This document shows, in pieces, positions 16,927 through 27,249 of a stretch of DNA of 64,000 nt. A model generated the notes under the pieces. The model searched no databases, was not told the DNA's origin, and saw nothing but the letters and a program-made list of their open reading frames with translations. Source of the stretch: Burkholderiaceae bacterium 26 (GTDB lineage Bacteria; Pseudomonadota; Gammaproteobacteria; Burkholderiales; Burkholderiaceae); the NCBI GenBank assembly GCA_000955795.1, contig JYOB01000012.1:62001-126000 (forward strand). Direction: 5' to 3'. The stretch's first letter is position 1. Each line of letters begins with the position of its first letter. The translations under genes and the position numbers were made by a program.

Positions 16927-19899
16927 ATGCAGACGGCCCAACCAGAAATCCACTCCGGCACCGCCAACCCCTCCCAATTTGCGCAAAGCGCTGGCGGCAC
17001 GGCCGCTGCCCCCAGCACTGGCTACGCGGACTACAAGATCATCCGCCGCAACGGCGCCGTGGTCAGCTTCGAGCCTTCGAAGATTGCCGTGGCCATGACC
17101 AAGGCCTTCCTCGCCGTGAATGGCGGGCAAGGTGCTGCTTCCGCGCGTGTGCGCGAGCTGGTCGACCAACAAACGCAGAACGTGGTGCGCGCACTGCTGC
17201 GCAGCCGCCCGAACGGCGGCACGTTCCATATCGAAGACGTGCAGGACCAGGTGGAACTGGCCCTGATGCGCTCGGGCGAGCACGACGTGGCCCGCGCCTA
17301 CGTGCTGTACCGCGAGCGCCGCGCCCAGGAGCGCGCGCAAGCCGGCGAAACCCAGCAGCAACCGGCCTTCATCGGCCTGAACGTGACCGACGGCGGCATC
17401 ACCCGCCCGCTGGACATGGCAGCGCTGCGCAACGTGATCGTCTCGGCCTGCGAAGGTCTGGGCGAAGCGGTGGACCCGGAGCCGATCCTCAAGGAAACGG
17501 TCAAGAACCTGTATGAAGGCGTGCCGATGACGCAGGTGTACGACTCGGCCATCCTGGCCTCGCGTACCCTGATCGAAAAGGACCCGGCATACAGCCAGGT
17601 CACGGCGCGCATCCTGATGCACACGATCCGCCGCGAGATCCTCGGCGAAGAAGTCACGCAAGCGGAAATGAGCACGCGTTACGTCGACTACTTCCCGCAG
17701 TTCATCAAGCGCGGCATCAACGCCGAGCTGCTGGACGACAAGCTGGCGCAGTTCGACCTGGCTCGCCTGGGTGCGGCGCTGGACGCCTCGCGCGACTTCC
17801 AGTTCAACTACCTCGGCCTGCAGACGCTGTACGACCGCTACTTCCTGCACATCAACGAAACCCGCATCGAGATGCCGCAGGCATTCTTCATGCGCGTGGC
17901 GATGGGCCTGGCGCTGAACGAAATCGACCGCGAAGCCCGTGCCATCGAGTTCTACCAGCTGCTGTCGTCGTTCGACTTCATGTCGAGCACGCCGACGCTG
18001 TTCAACTCGGGCACGCGCCGCTCGCAGCTCTCGTCGTGCTACCTGACCACCGTGTCGGATGATCTGGACGGCATTTACGAGGCGCTGAAGGAAAACGCGC
18101 TGCTCTCCAAGTTCGCAGGCGGCCTGGGCAACGACTGGACCAACGTGCGCGCACTCGGCTCGCACATCAAGGGCACCAACGGCAAGAGCCAAGGCGTGGT
18201 GCCGTTCCTGAAGGTGGTCAACGACACGGCCGTGGCCGTGAACCAGGGTGGCAAGCGCAAGGGCGCTGTCTGCGCGTACCTGGAAACGTGGCACCTGGAC
18301 ATCGAAGAATTCCTGGAACTGCGCAAGAACACCGGCGACGACCGCCGCCGCACGCACGACATGAACACGGCGAACTGGATTCCCGACCTGTTCATGAAGC
18401 GCGTGATGGAAGGTGGCGAGTGGACGCTGTTCTCGCCGTCCACCTGCCCGGACCTGCACGACAAGGTTGGCAAGGCATTCGAGCAGGCCTACCTGGCTTA
18501 TGAAGACAAGGTCGCACGCGGCGAGATCAAGCTCTTCAAGAAGATGCCGGCGCTGCAACTGTGGCGCAAGATGCTGGGCATGCTGTTCGAAACCGGCCAC
18601 CCGTGGATCACGTTCAAGGATCCGTGCAACATCCGCAGCCCGCAGCAGCACGTGGGCGTGGTGCATAGCTCCAACCTGTGCACGGAAATCACGCTGAACA
18701 CCAACGACAGCGAAATCGCCGTGTGCAACCTGGGTTCGGTCAACCTGGTCGCTCACCTGATCAAGCAGGCGGACGGCAGCGTGGTGCTCGATCACGAGAA
18801 GCTGAAGAAGACCGTGCGCACGGCCATGCGCATGCTCGACAACGTGATCGACATCAACTACTACGCGGTCAAGAAGGCACGTGACTCCAACCTGCGCCAC
18901 CGTCCGGTCGGCATGGGCATCATGGGCTTCCAGGACGCGCTGCATGTGCTGCGTGTGCCGTACGCCAGCGATGCAGCGGTGCAGTTTGCCGATACCTCGA
19001 TGGAAGCCGTGTGCTACTACGCCTACCTGGCGTCGACCGAGCTGGCTGAAGAGCGTGGCCGCTACAGCAGCTACAAGGGCTCGCTGTGGGATCGCGGCAT
19101 CCTGCCGCAAGACTCGCTCAAGCTGCTGGCCGAAGAGCGCGGCGGCTATCTGGAAACGGATATGTCGTCGACGATGGACTGGGACAGCCTGCGCGGCCGC
19201 ATCAAGCAGTTCGGCATGCGCAACTCGAACTGCGTGGCGATTGCCCCGACGGCGACGATCTCCAACATCATCGGCGTGTCGGCCTGTATCGAGCCGACGT
19301 ACCAGAACCTGTACGTCAAGTCGAACCTGTCGGGTGAGTTCACGGTGGTCAACGACTACCTGGTGCGCGACCTGAAGGCACGCGGCCTGTGGGACGAAGT
19401 GATGGTCGCCGACCTGAAGTACTTCGACGGCTCGCTGGCCCGCATCGACCGCATCCCGCAAGACCTGCGCGACCTGTACGCAACGGCTTTCGAAGTGGAG
19501 CCGCAATGGCTGGTGGAAGCTGCCTCGCGTCGCCAGAAGTGGATCGACCAGGCGCAGTCGTTGAACATCTACATGGCCGGCGCGTCGGGCAAGAAGCTGG
19601 ACGACACGTACAAGCTGGCGTGGCTGCGCGGCCTGAAGACCACGTATTACCTGCGCACGATCGGCGCCACGCACGTCGAGAAGTCGACCGTGTCGCGCGG
19701 CACGCTGAATGCGGTGTCGTCGGGTAGCGATACGGGCGGTGTGTCGGCTGCAGGTGTATCCGGCGTGACTTCGGCCGCACCGACCAGCGCACTGGACGCC
19801 GCTGCCGCCACCGCGCAGGCCATGCCGGAAGCTGAAGGCGCCGTGTGCACGATGCGCCCGGGCGACCCCGGTTTCGAGGAATGCGAAGCCTGCCAATAA
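16927..19899 (+). CDS. nrdA: Ribonucleoside-diphosphate reductase class Ia, alpha subunit
   Basis: Catalytic subunit reducing NDPs to dNDPs for DNA synthesis. ATG 16927 follows CAACAGGAGTCCAC, a good ribosome site; an upstream in-frame start at 16876 lacks one. 990 residues. N-terminal ATP cone (about 35-130, KIIRRNGAVVSFEPSKI) gives allosteric activity control; the central barrel has STPTLFNSGTRRSQLSSCYL (active-site cysteine region), the finger-loop NLCTEI segment and PTATISNIIGVS; the C-terminus ends in the redox pair CEAC. The linker before it (about 940-975) is Ala/Ser/Thr-rich. nrdB follows after 116 bp. Regulation by NrdR is indicated by the two upstream boxes. Confidence 0.97.
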   Translation: MQTAQPEIHSGTANPSQFAQSAGGTAAAPSTGYADYKIIRRNGAVVSFEPSKIAVAMTKAFLAVNGGQGAASARVRELVDQQTQNVVRALLRSRPNGGTFHIEDVQDQVELALMRSGEHDVARAYVLYRERRAQERAQAGETQQQPAFIGLNVTDGGITRPLDMAALRNVIVSACEGLGEAVDPEPILKETVKNLYEGVPMTQVYDSAILASRTLIEKDPAYSQVTARILMHTIRREILGEEVTQAEMSTRYVDYFPQFIKRGINAELLDDKLAQFDLARLGAALDASRDFQFNYLGLQTLYDRYFLHINETRIEMPQAFFMRVAMGLALNEIDREARAIEFYQLLSSFDFMSSTPTLFNSGTRRSQLSSCYLTTVSDDLDGIYEALKENALLSKFAGGLGNDWTNVRALGSHIKGTNGKSQGVVPFLKVVNDTAVAVNQGGKRKGAVCAYLETWHLDIEEFLELRKNTGDDRRRTHDMNTANWIPDLFMKRVMEGGEWTLFSPSTCPDLHDKVGKAFEQAYLAYEDKVARGEIKLFKKMPALQLWRKMLGMLFETGHPWITFKDPCNIRSPQQHVGVVHSSNLCTEITLNTNDSEIAVCNLGSVNLVAHLIKQADGSVVLDHEKLKKTVRTAMRMLDNVIDINYYAVKKARDSNLRHRPVGMGIMGFQDALHVLRVPYASDAAVQFADTSMEAVCYYAYLASTELAEERGRYSSYKGSLWDRGILPQDSLKLLAEERGGYLETDMSSTMDWDSLRGRIKQFGMRNSNCVAIAPTATISNIIGVSACIEPTYQNLYVKSNLSGEFTVVNDYLVRDLKARGLWDEVMVADLKYFDGSLARIDRIPQDLRDLYATAFEVEPQWLVEAASRRQKWIDQAQSLNIYMAGASGKKLDDTYKLAWLRGLKTTYYLRTIGATHVEKSTVSRGTLNAVSSGSDTGGVSAAGVSGVTSAAPTSALDAAAATAQAMPEAEGAVCTMRPGDPGFEECEACQ

Positions 19900-20015
19900 G
19901 TCAAAACAGTGTCTGAGGTTGCTCCCGCGCAAGCGGGGGCGCCGTGACCTGAACGACACTGGACTCGCGCTCCAAAAGAGCGGGAGCGACGAGCAAAGAA
20001 TTAGGAGAAACACAT

Positions 20016-21227
20016 ATGCTGAGCTGGGACGACGACGTCAAGCCTGCCGCACAACCTTCGGCTGCACCGCAGCCGGTGTATCAACCGCAGCCGCAACTGC
20101 AAACGGCCACCGCTGACCAAGGCGGCGTGCTGCCACCGTCGGCCACGGCCGCCGCCGTCGGCACTGGCATTCTCGGCAATAACCCGAACGCCGCGGCCGC
20201 ACAGAGCAACCGCCGCGTGAACGCCGCCGACAAGCGCGTCATCAACGGTGCCACCGACGTCAACCAGCTGGTGCCGTTCAAGTACAAGTGGGCCTGGGAA
20301 AAGTACCTCGCCGGCTGCGCGAACCACTGGATGCCGCAGGAAATCAACATGTCGCGCGACATCGCGACGTGGAAAGACCCGAACGGCCTGACCGAAGACG
20401 AGCGCCGCATCATCAAGCGCAACCTGGGCTTCTTCGTGACGGCCGATTCGCTGGCCGCCAACAACATCGTGCTGGGCACATACCGCCAGATCACCGCGCC
20501 GGAATGCCGCCAGTACCTGCTGCGCCAGGCGTTTGAAGAGGCGATCCACACGCACGCGTACCAGTACATCGTTGAGTCGCTGGGCCTGAACGAGGCCGAG
20601 ATCTTCAACGCGTACCACGAAGTGCAGTCGATCCGCGACAAGGACGAGTTCCTGATCCCGTTCATCGACACGCTGACCGATCCGTCGTTCAAGACCGGCA
20701 CGCCCGAGAACGATCAGAAGCTGCTGAAGTCGCTCATCGTCTTCGCCTGCATCATGGAAGGCCTGTTCTTCTACGTCGGCTTCACGCAGATCCTGGCGAT
20801 GGGCCGTCAGAACAAGATGACCGGTGCCGCCGAGCAGTACCAGTACATCCTGCGCGACGAGTCGCTGCACTGCAATTTCGGTATCGACCTGATCAACCAG
20901 ATCAAGCTGGAGAACCCGCACCTGTGGACGGCCGAGTTCAAGGCTGAGATCACGGAGCTGTTCAAGAAGGCTGTCGACCTGGAATACCGCTACGCAGAAG
21001 ACACCATGCCGCGCGGCGTGCTGGGCCTGAATGCGCCGATGTTCAAGGGCTACCTGCGCTTCATCTGCAACCGTCGCTGCCAGCAGATCGGCCTGGACGC
21101 GCTGTTCCCGAACGAAGAAAACCCGTTCCCGTGGATGAGCGAGATGATCGACCTGAAGAAGGAACGCAACTTCTTCGAGACGCGCGTGATCGAGTACCAG
21201 ACCGGCGGCGCGCTGTCCTGGGAGTGA
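20016..21227 (+). CDS. nrdB: Ribonucleoside-diphosphate reductase class Ia, beta subunit
   Basis: Carries the di-iron centre and tyrosyl radical that initiates catalysis in NrdA. 403 residues; ATG preceded by TTAGGAGAAACACAT. Iron-ligand and radical regions are visible: [27 protein letters not shown] and [18 protein letters not shown]. The first ~60 residues are an Ala/Pro/Gln-rich extension absent from short NrdB proteins. The C-terminal peptide ([10 protein letters not shown]) is the part that docks on NrdA. Ends 29 bp before a strong terminator. Confidence 0.96.
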   Translation: MLSWDDDVKPAAQPSAAPQPVYQPQPQLQTATADQGGVLPPSATAAAVGTGILGNNPNAAAAQSNRRVNAADKRVINGATDVNQLVPFKYKWAWEKYLAGCANHWMPQEINMSRDIATWKDPNGLTEDERRIIKRNLGFFVTADSLAANNIVLGTYRQITAPECRQYLLRQAFEEAIHTHAYQYIVESLGLNEAEIFNAYHEVQSIRDKDEFLIPFIDTLTDPSFKTGTPENDQKLLKSLIVFACIMEGLFFYVGFTQILAMGRQNKMTGAAEQYQYILRDESLHCNFGIDLINQIKLENPHLWTAEFKAEITELFKKAVDLEYRYAEDTMPRGVLGLNAPMFKGYLRFICNRRCQQIGLDALFPNEENPFPWMSEMIDLKKERNFFETRVIEYQTGGALSWE

Positions 21228-21256
21228 TCTGAGCCACCCGCTCGACCCGCATCAAC

Positions 21257-21295
21257 GCAAACAGGCGACGCACAAGCGTCGCCTGTTTGCATTTT
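21257..21295 (+). terminator. Rho-independent terminator after nrdB
   Basis: Perfect 15-bp stem, arms 21257-21271 and 21276-21290, loop ACAA, followed by ATTTTG. Core GGCGACGC/GCGTCGCC. Confidence 0.9.
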
Positions 21296-21380
21296 GGGGT
21301 GGCCGATTCACGTTTGTGCGGTTGCGCCGCGCCAGTAGGGCATGGCACGCTGCGGCTACCACTGCCCCCGGATTCCCGCC

Positions 21381-22463
21381 ATGACGGTCGAAGCTTTCTT
21401 CTCGCAGACCTACGATGAAGCGCGCGGCAAGTTCCTCGCCGCCGCTCAGACCCGCGGGCTCCGCATCGAGCGTCATCTGCATCCAGATGTGGTCGGGCCG
21501 TCCGGCGAGCAGCTTTCCATCGACACCGCGCTGCTTGCGCCGGCGCAGGCCCAGACGCTGCTGATCGTCACCTCCGGCGTCCATGGTGTGGAGGGGTTCT
21601 GCGGCTCCGGTTGCCAGAGTGGCCTGCTGCAAGACGACGAACTATTCGCGCGGCTGGCGGCTGCCAACGTAGCACTGCTGCTGGTGCACGCGGTCAATCC
21701 GTACGGGTTTGCACACTTGCGGCGCGTGAATGAAGACAATGTTGACCTGAACCGCAACAGCGTCGACTTTGCCGAGGCCGCTTCCGCCAACCCGGCCTAT
21801 CTCGAAGTCGATCCGCTTTTGCTGCCGCGCGCGTGGCCGCCCAGCCAGGCGGATCAGGCAGCGTTGCAGCACTACATGGTCACCCGCGGCGAGAAGGCCC
21901 TGCAAGACGCCGCAACGAGCGGCCAATACCGCGTGCCGGACGGCATGTTCTACGGCGGCGGCGCGCCGTGCTGGAGCACGCTGCAGATGCGCGGGATCGT
22001 GTCGCGGCATGCGGCCGGCATGTCGCGCCTGGTATGGATCGACCTGCATACCGGGCTCGGCCACTACGGCCACGGTGAGAAGATCTTCAACAGCCCCGAT
22101 CCAGCCGAACTGGAGCGCGCCATGCGCACCTGGGGCGCCGATGTTCGGCCGATTGCGGCGGCAGGTTCGGTCTCGTCGGTCGTCAAGGGCGATCTGGTCG
22201 GCATCGCATACGAACTGCTGCCCGGCATCGAAAAGACCTGCGTGACGCTGGAGTTCGGCACGCTCGCGCCGCTGGCGGTGCTGCAGGCGCTGCGCGCCGA
22301 CCATTGGCTGCATCGCCATCCGGAGCAGGGCGCCGCGCAACGCGCCGGCATTCGCCAGGCGCTACGCGATGCGTTTTATTGCGACGTGCCGGAATGGAAG
22401 GGGATGGTCTACGCGCAGACGCGCATGGCTGTTCTGCAAGCGCTGGCGCGGTTTTCCGGCTAG
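21381..22463 (+). CDS. M14-type zinc peptidase-like protein, DUF2817
   Basis: Predicted metallo-hydrolase of the DUF2817 family, related to zinc carboxypeptidases/aminoacylases; substrate unknown. Start 21381 gives MTVEAFFSQTYDEARGKF as in the family; an upstream in-frame ATG at 21342 is possible. Candidate zinc ligands are H and E in SGVHGVEGFCGSG (about residues 72-75), and the WIDLHTGLGHYG histidine near residue 228; NVDLNRN and TLEFGT match the arginine and catalytic-glutamate regions. 360 residues, no signal peptide, so probably cytoplasmic. Stands alone between the nrdB terminator and a convergent exporter gene. Confidence 0.82.
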   Translation: MTVEAFFSQTYDEARGKFLAAAQTRGLRIERHLHPDVVGPSGEQLSIDTALLAPAQAQTLLIVTSGVHGVEGFCGSGCQSGLLQDDELFARLAAANVALLLVHAVNPYGFAHLRRVNEDNVDLNRNSVDFAEAASANPAYLEVDPLLLPRAWPPSQADQAALQHYMVTRGEKALQDAATSGQYRVPDGMFYGGGAPCWSTLQMRGIVSRHAAGMSRLVWIDLHTGLGHYGHGEKIFNSPDPAELERAMRTWGADVRPIAAAGSVSSVVKGDLVGIAYELLPGIEKTCVTLEFGTLAPLAVLQALRADHWLHRHPEQGAAQRAGIRQALRDAFYCDVPEWKGMVYAQTRMAVLQALARFSG

Positions 22464-22467
22464 GGCG

Positions 22468-23379
22468 TCAGGCGACGCCGGCAGGATCAGGTGAAGGCTT
22501 GGGCGCCCGCACCGTCAGCGCACACCCCGCCGACGCGGCGATGATGGCCAGAATTGCCACCCACTGGCGCCCGGTCAGCTGCTCGTGCAGCACGATGGCC
22601 CCGGCCAGCGCGCCGATGGCCGGTTCCAGGCTCAGCAGCACGGAAAACGTCTTGCCCGGGAGGTGCTTGAGCGCCACCATCTCCAGCGAATACGGGATCG
22701 CGCTGGACAGCAAGCCGATGCCCAGTCCCGCCAGAAGGAGCGATGGTGAGAGCAGCGCCGACCCTGCCTGCGCCACCCCAAACGGAATCGCAAACAGCGC
22801 ACCGACCAGCATGCCGATCGACGTAGCCTGGCCCGCATGCAGGCCGCCGAGGTTCTTGCCGGTCAGGATGTAGAGCGCCCAGCACACGCCGGCGGCCAGC
22901 GCATACATCGCGCCCAGGTGGTCAACCTGACCGACCGACTTGTCGGCCACCGTCAGCATGAGCAAGCCGACCACCGCCAGCCCGATCCACACGAAATCCA
23001 GCGCGCGGCGCGACAGCAGCACGGCCAGCACCAGTGGCCCCGTGAATTCGATGGCGATCGCAATGCCGATCGGCAACCGCTGCAGCGACAGGTAAAACAG
23101 CAGGTTCATGCTCGCCAGCGTGACGCCATACAGCGCGATGCGGCCGGCATCTGCGCGGCTCAGGTGCAGGCGCCACGGCCGCCAGAACGCCAGCAGGATC
23201 ACCGCGCCAATCGTCACGCGATACGTGACCGTGCCCGCTGCGCCCAGCACCGGAAACAGCGTCTTGGCAAACGAGTTACCAAGGCACACAGAGGCCATCG
23301 AACCCATCAGCGCGAGGATGGGCATCCAGGGGGAGGTTGTTGTTGTGGAAGCGGCGGAGGCGGGAGCAGCGGAAGACAT
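22468..23379 (-). CDS. EamA/RhtA-type drug/metabolite transporter
   Basis: Ten-helix inner-membrane transporter of the DMT superfamily, likely an amino-acid or metabolite exporter of the RhtA type. Start 23379 (MSSAAPASAAS) is chosen; a further in-frame ATG at 23430 only adds a Pro/Ala-rich tail. The two EamA repeats cover about residues 20-145 and 155-285; the second has ALYILTGKNLGGLHAGQ and AIPYSLEMVALKHLPGKTFSVLLSLEPA, the latter typical of RhtA. The stop lies 4 bp from the convergent DUF2817 stop with no evident terminator between. Substrate not predictable. Confidence 0.86.
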   Translation of the reverse strand: MSSAAPASAASTTTTSPWMPILALMGSMASVCLGNSFAKTLFPVLGAAGTVTYRVTIGAVILLAFWRPWRLHLSRADAGRIALYGVTLASMNLLFYLSLQRLPIGIAIAIEFTGPLVLAVLLSRRALDFVWIGLAVVGLLMLTVADKSVGQVDHLGAMYALAAGVCWALYILTGKNLGGLHAGQATSIGMLVGALFAIPFGVAQAGSALLSPSLLLAGLGIGLLSSAIPYSLEMVALKHLPGKTFSVLLSLEPAIGALAGAIVLHEQLTGRQWVAILAIIAASAGCALTVRAPKPSPDPAGVA

Positions 23380-23500
23380 GGGCGACAGCGGAGGGGCGGC
23401 AGGAAGCGCAGCAGGGCAACGCCACAGCATAGCTGCGCGCCACCGAGAAATCGTTGCGTTCTCGGCGGCGCGGGCGTCGCTTTTTATCGAATTGGCGTGC

Positions 23501-24844
23501 TTACAGGGCGGCCGCGCTGGGGCGGATCACGTCGATCAGCAACACGCGCAGGCCTTCGCGCTCGCCATCGGGGCGCGGAGTTACGCCGCGCTGCGGGCGG
23601 GGGGCAGCGAGCGGTGCCGGGTCTTCAGCGCTCATGCCAAAGACGGCGAGTCTGGACGCCGCGATGCGCTGCAGCGTGCCGCGCACACCGGGCACATCGA
23701 GGTCTTCAGGGTCGAAGCCGGTGGTGGCCGTCCAGTCGTCGCGGGCGATGTCCTGCAGGCCGTTGGCCATCTCGAACTGCAACGACGCCCCAAAACCCTT
23801 CTGCAACGAGTGCGAGCCCAGCAGGTATTCCGCCGTCAGGAAGCCGCGCAGCCGCGTCCAGAACGCCAGCGAGCTGATATTGCCGCTCTTGAGCGCGTGG
23901 CTCGGGGCGACTTCCCAGCTGTGGTCGAGCAGTCTGTTGATGAGGCGGCCCCAGGTCGGCACATCGGTGCCGGCGGAGCAATCTTCGCCGGGGCCTTCCG
24001 GGCGTGCGAGCTGGCGAAGCAGGCCGGTGAACGAACCGGAACTGGGTCGTGTGCCGCCGGCTTGCGCGCCCGACGGCCAGCGCCATTGCAGCGGCGAAGC
24101 CGGCCGTGCGCCAGGCCATTGCGCGTACTGCTGCAGGCCAGTGCAGGGCGTCAGGTAGCGCCATTGACGCTGATCGCGGCCAACGCGGCGCAGCGGGTCC
24201 AGCTCGGCCGACAGGTCAAACTTGCCCAGGAAGGTTGCGTTGCGCGACTTGATCGGCGAACGCGCATAGACGTTGAAATCGGGCCAGCCTTCGTACAGGT
24301 TGATCTGCGGTAGCGCGTGGTGCTTGTCGAGCGCATCGTCGGGCTGATCGATGCGGCGGCTGGTAAGAAACAGCGCGCGGCAATCGAGCGTCGGCACCGC
24401 GCCGCGCAGGCGCAGCAGCACGAGCAGATCGCCGAATTCCGCTGGGCGGGCTTCCGCGCGCGCCGGATAGGCGTGCGGCTGTTCTTCGGGCCAGAAGGTG
24501 GTCAGGCGCAGGGCCGAACCCGGGAACGCACTGCGCAATCCCTGCCGGAGCAGGCGCAAGCCATCAGCGTGGCGCAGGATGCGCAGGACGGAAAGATCGT
24601 CGCGCAAGGCGGCATCGGGGTGGGGCGCGCGGCCGCCGTGCTCTGCGGCCAGCGCAAAGCGCCACAGCGCGGTGTCGCTGGCCAGATCCTGTGCAGCGAC
24701 ATCACGCACCGCACTGGAGCGGCCGCCGGACATCGGCTCATGGGCGTCGCCGGCGGTGTCTCCAGCTGCGGCGTAGACGCTGGTGGTCGACCCGGCAATC
24801 GCGCCAAAAGGGCCCCTGAATGGCGGCCGGTTGCGCTCGGGCAT
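23501..24844 (-). CDS. Conserved-looking protein of unknown function, 447 residues
   Basis: Not recognised. A soluble, Arg/Leu/Ala-rich protein without signal peptide or transmembrane segments. A conserved-looking patch is DCRALFLTSRRIDQPDD followed about 15 residues later by LPQINLYEGWPDFNVY; proteins with a Q(I/L)xLYxxWPxF motif occur as uncharacterised families. A mid-region (about 235-290) is Ser/Gly/Pro-rich. Third-position GC and a single long frame of 1.3 kb support a real gene. The start is uncertain: an ATG around residue 38 (MSGGRSSAVRDV) is an alternative. It is separated by 121 bp from the EamA gene. Confidence 0.7.
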   Translation of the reverse strand: MPERNRPPFRGPFGAIAGSTTSVYAAAGDTAGDAHEPMSGGRSSAVRDVAAQDLASDTALWRFALAAEHGGRAPHPDAALRDDLSVLRILRHADGLRLLRQGLRSAFPGSALRLTTFWPEEQPHAYPARAEARPAEFGDLLVLLRLRGAVPTLDCRALFLTSRRIDQPDDALDKHHALPQINLYEGWPDFNVYARSPIKSRNATFLGKFDLSAELDPLRRVGRDQRQWRYLTPCTGLQQYAQWPGARPASPLQWRWPSGAQAGGTRPSSGSFTGLLRQLARPEGPGEDCSAGTDVPTWGRLINRLLDHSWEVAPSHALKSGNISSLAFWTRLRGFLTAEYLLGSHSLQKGFGASLQFEMANGLQDIARDDWTATTGFDPEDLDVPGVRGTLQRIAASRLAVFGMSAEDPAPLAAPRPQRGVTPRPDGEREGLRVLLIDVIRPSAAAL

Positions 24845-24963
24845 GGCTATTCCAACATGGTTTTATCGATTCTCTGGCGCGCAGCATAGCACCATGCGAC
24901 ACACCAGAGAACGGCGCCGCGTCCCTCCCCTCGTTGGGGGAATAGGACGTGAAATCGCACCCA

Positions 24964-26511
24964 TCAGGCGGTGCGGAACGACGCCACCGCGTCCCGCAGC
25001 ACCTGTGCCTGCTCTTCCAGCGACAGCGCAGCGGCCGCAGCCTGCTCGACCAGCGCGGCGTTCTGCTGCGTCACCTCGTCCATCTGGTTCACGGCCTGGT
25101 TCACCTGCTCGATGCCGGAGCTTTGTTCTTCCGAGGCCGAACTGATCTCGCCCATGATGTCGGTCACGCGCTTGACGGCGATCACCACCTCGTCGATCAC
25201 GCTGCCGGCTTCGGCTACCAGCGTGGTGCCGTTTTCTACGCGGCCAACCGAATCGCCGATGAGTTCCTTGATCTCCTTGGCGGCCCCCGCCGAGCGCTGC
25301 GCCAGGTTGCGCACCTCGCCGGCCACCACGGCAAAGCCGCGGCCCTGTTCGCCGGCGCGCGCGGCCTCGACCGCGGCATTGAGCGCCAGGATGTTCGTCT
25401 GGAACGCGATGCCTTCGATTACGCCGATGATGTCGGCAATCTTCTTGCTGCTTTCGTTGATGCCGGCCATGGTGTCGATCACACGGCCGACCACCTCGCC
25501 GCCCTTGGTCGCGATGTCCGACGCGTTGACGGCCAACGTGCTCGCCTGGCGCGCGTTGTCGGCGTTCTGACGCACGATGCTCGTCAGCTCTTCCATGCTC
25601 GAGGCGGTTTCCTCCAGCGACGAAGCCTGCTCTTCCGTGCGTTGCGACAGATCGGCATTCCCAGCGGCGATCTGCTTGGTGGCACTCGCGATCGAGTCCG
25701 CCGACGTCTTGATATGGCCGATGGTGCCGGTCAGTTGCTGCTGCATCTGCGCCATGGCGACCAGCATGCTGTCGCGGTCGCCGGCGCGGGTTTGCACGTG
25801 CACGGCGAGGTCACCGCCGGCAATGCGGCGTGCCATCTCGGCGGCGTAGCTCGGTTCGCCGCCCAGCCCGCGCTGCACGTTGCGGATGATGAGCGACATG
25901 GCCAGCGACACCGCGCCGCCCACCAGCAGAATGACGATCAGATTGGCGATGAGCGAATGGCGGTACGCCGCATCCACTTCTTGCAGAAAGACGGCGCTGG
26001 AGATGTTCCAGTCCCACGGCACAAAGTGCTTCACGTAGCCGATCTTCGGCAATGCGGTCTCGCTGCCGGGCAGGCGGCCCTGGTATTCGGCAAAGCCGAA
26101 GCCCTTATCTTTGGCGGCGTTGACGATGGTCGGGTAGACCGGTTTGCCGGTCGGGTCCTTGAAGCCCGCGGTGCTCTTGCCGACCATGTCCGCCAGCGTC
26201 GGGTGCATCAGCAGGATGAACTGCGAATCGACCACGAAGAGATAGCCGGTGGAGCCGAAGCGCATCGAGGCCAGCGTCGACAGCGCGGCTTTCTTGGCGT
26301 CGGCTTCGCTCATGGCGCCCGATTGCGCGCGGCCGTGATACAGCTTGGCGATGCCCTCGGCGGCGTCCACCAGGTTTTGCAGGCCGACTTTGCGCTCGTC
26401 AAGCATGGTCGCGCGGGTCTCCATCGCGCTCCAGATGCCGACGCCGATCAGCCCCAGCCACATCAGGCCCAACGCAAGACGCAGCTTTGCTTTGAGTGTC
26501 CACTGTCGCAT
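24964..26511 (-). CDS. Methyl-accepting chemotaxis protein with single Cache domain
   Basis: Inner-membrane chemoreceptor feeding CheA/CheW. 515 residues: N-terminal TM (about 8-28), periplasmic single Cache domain (about 35-185; [19 protein letters not shown] and [17 protein letters not shown] are typical), second TM (about 190-212), HAMP (about 213-265) and the signalling domain with the hairpin [20 protein letters not shown]. Such Cache receptors often bind short carboxylates, but the ligand is not readable here. No C-terminal NWETF-type CheR tether. Stands alone, without che genes nearby. Confidence 0.93.
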   Translation of the reverse strand: MRQWTLKAKLRLALGLMWLGLIGVGIWSAMETRATMLDERKVGLQNLVDAAEGIAKLYHGRAQSGAMSEADAKKAALSTLASMRFGSTGYLFVVDSQFILLMHPTLADMVGKSTAGFKDPTGKPVYPTIVNAAKDKGFGFAEYQGRLPGSETALPKIGYVKHFVPWDWNISSAVFLQEVDAAYRHSLIANLIVILLVGGAVSLAMSLIIRNVQRGLGGEPSYAAEMARRIAGGDLAVHVQTRAGDRDSMLVAMAQMQQQLTGTIGHIKTSADSIASATKQIAAGNADLSQRTEEQASSLEETASSMEELTSIVRQNADNARQASTLAVNASDIATKGGEVVGRVIDTMAGINESSKKIADIIGVIEGIAFQTNILALNAAVEAARAGEQGRGFAVVAGEVRNLAQRSAGAAKEIKELIGDSVGRVENGTTLVAEAGSVIDEVVIAVKRVTDIMGEISSASEEQSSGIEQVNQAVNQMDEVTQQNAALVEQAAAAALSLEEQAQVLRDAVASFRTA

Positions 26512-26620
26512 GTCGCGTTTTCTCCACTTATTGTTTGACGTCTCCCCAATGGTGTAACGGCGGTGGAGTGGTCTTCTTTAATGGAGACACCGTGCGCGCA
26601 GTGTGCGGATTTCCACAAAA

Positions 26621-26646
26621 AGAAGGCGCCGGCTTGCACCGGCGCC
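26621..26646 (-). terminator. Rho-independent terminator for the DUF2147 gene
   Basis: Stem GGCGCCGG (26625-26632) with CCGGCGCC (26639-26646), loop CTTGCA; on the minus strand it is followed by TTCTTTTTGT. It lies 81 bp past the DUF2147 stop codon. Confidence 0.85.
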
Positions 26647-26727
26647 CGAAGAGACGGCACCCACCCACAAGGAGGGGGCGCCGCCGCGCGTTGGGATGTT
26701 TCGCTAGGTTTTGCTATCAGCTGGCGA

Positions 26728-27183
26728 TCATTGCTCGCGAACCCACGTTTGCGTGCGGCCCAGCAGGCTGATGCCCAGGAAGCCGCGCACATTCAGTTTC
26801 TGACCGTCTTCCGACAGCGACATCTTGGCGCTGTAGACCTTGCCGTTTTCCGGGTCCAGGATCTGACCGCCATCCCAGTTGTTGTTGCCGTCCGCCTTCA
26901 GACCCGTGAGGATCGTCAGGCCCTTGATCGGCTGGTCTTTGCGGTCGTCCGTGCACTTGGTGCAGGTCTTGTTCTCGTCGCCGGGTACCAGGATCTTGCT
27001 GACCTTGCCCGAGAACGTGCCGCCGTTATCGATGATCGTCACTTCGCCTTTCTGTTTGCCTGTGTTGTCATCGATGGTCTTCCAGATGCCGGCGGGGCTG
27101 ACTTGCGCGAAAGCGCTGCCGGCGGCCAGTGCGAGTGCCAGTGCGCCAGCCAGGCGCGCGAGAGCGTGGGGGGTATGTTTCAT
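26728..27183 (-). CDS. DUF2147 periplasmic protein
   Basis: 151-residue exported protein of the DUF2147 family, whose function is unknown. Sec signal peptide of about 26 residues ending AGSAFA. The mature part is a small beta-rich domain with the family patterns GIWKTIDDNTGKQKGEV, NGKVYSAKMSLSEDGQKLNVRGFLG and a final LLGRTQTWVRE. Two cysteines in KTCTKC could form a disulphide or bind metal. Flanked by its own terminator and, upstream, by the collagen-like gene on the same strand. Confidence 0.88.
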   Translation of the reverse strand: MKHTPHALARLAGALALALAAGSAFAQVSPAGIWKTIDDNTGKQKGEVTIIDNGGTFSGKVSKILVPGDENKTCTKCTDDRKDQPIKGLTILTGLKADGNNNWDGGQILDPENGKVYSAKMSLSEDGQKLNVRGFLGISLLGRTQTWVREQ

Positions 27184-27249
27184 TGTGGAGTCTCCTTGTT
27201 GTCAGTCAAAAAAATCGGTGAGGGCTGATCGATGATGTCGGCGCAGGGA

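Noticed and set aside
16912-20013. Long minus-strand open frame opposite nrdA
   Set aside because: Shadow caused by strong GC3 bias in nrdA; no conserved motif.
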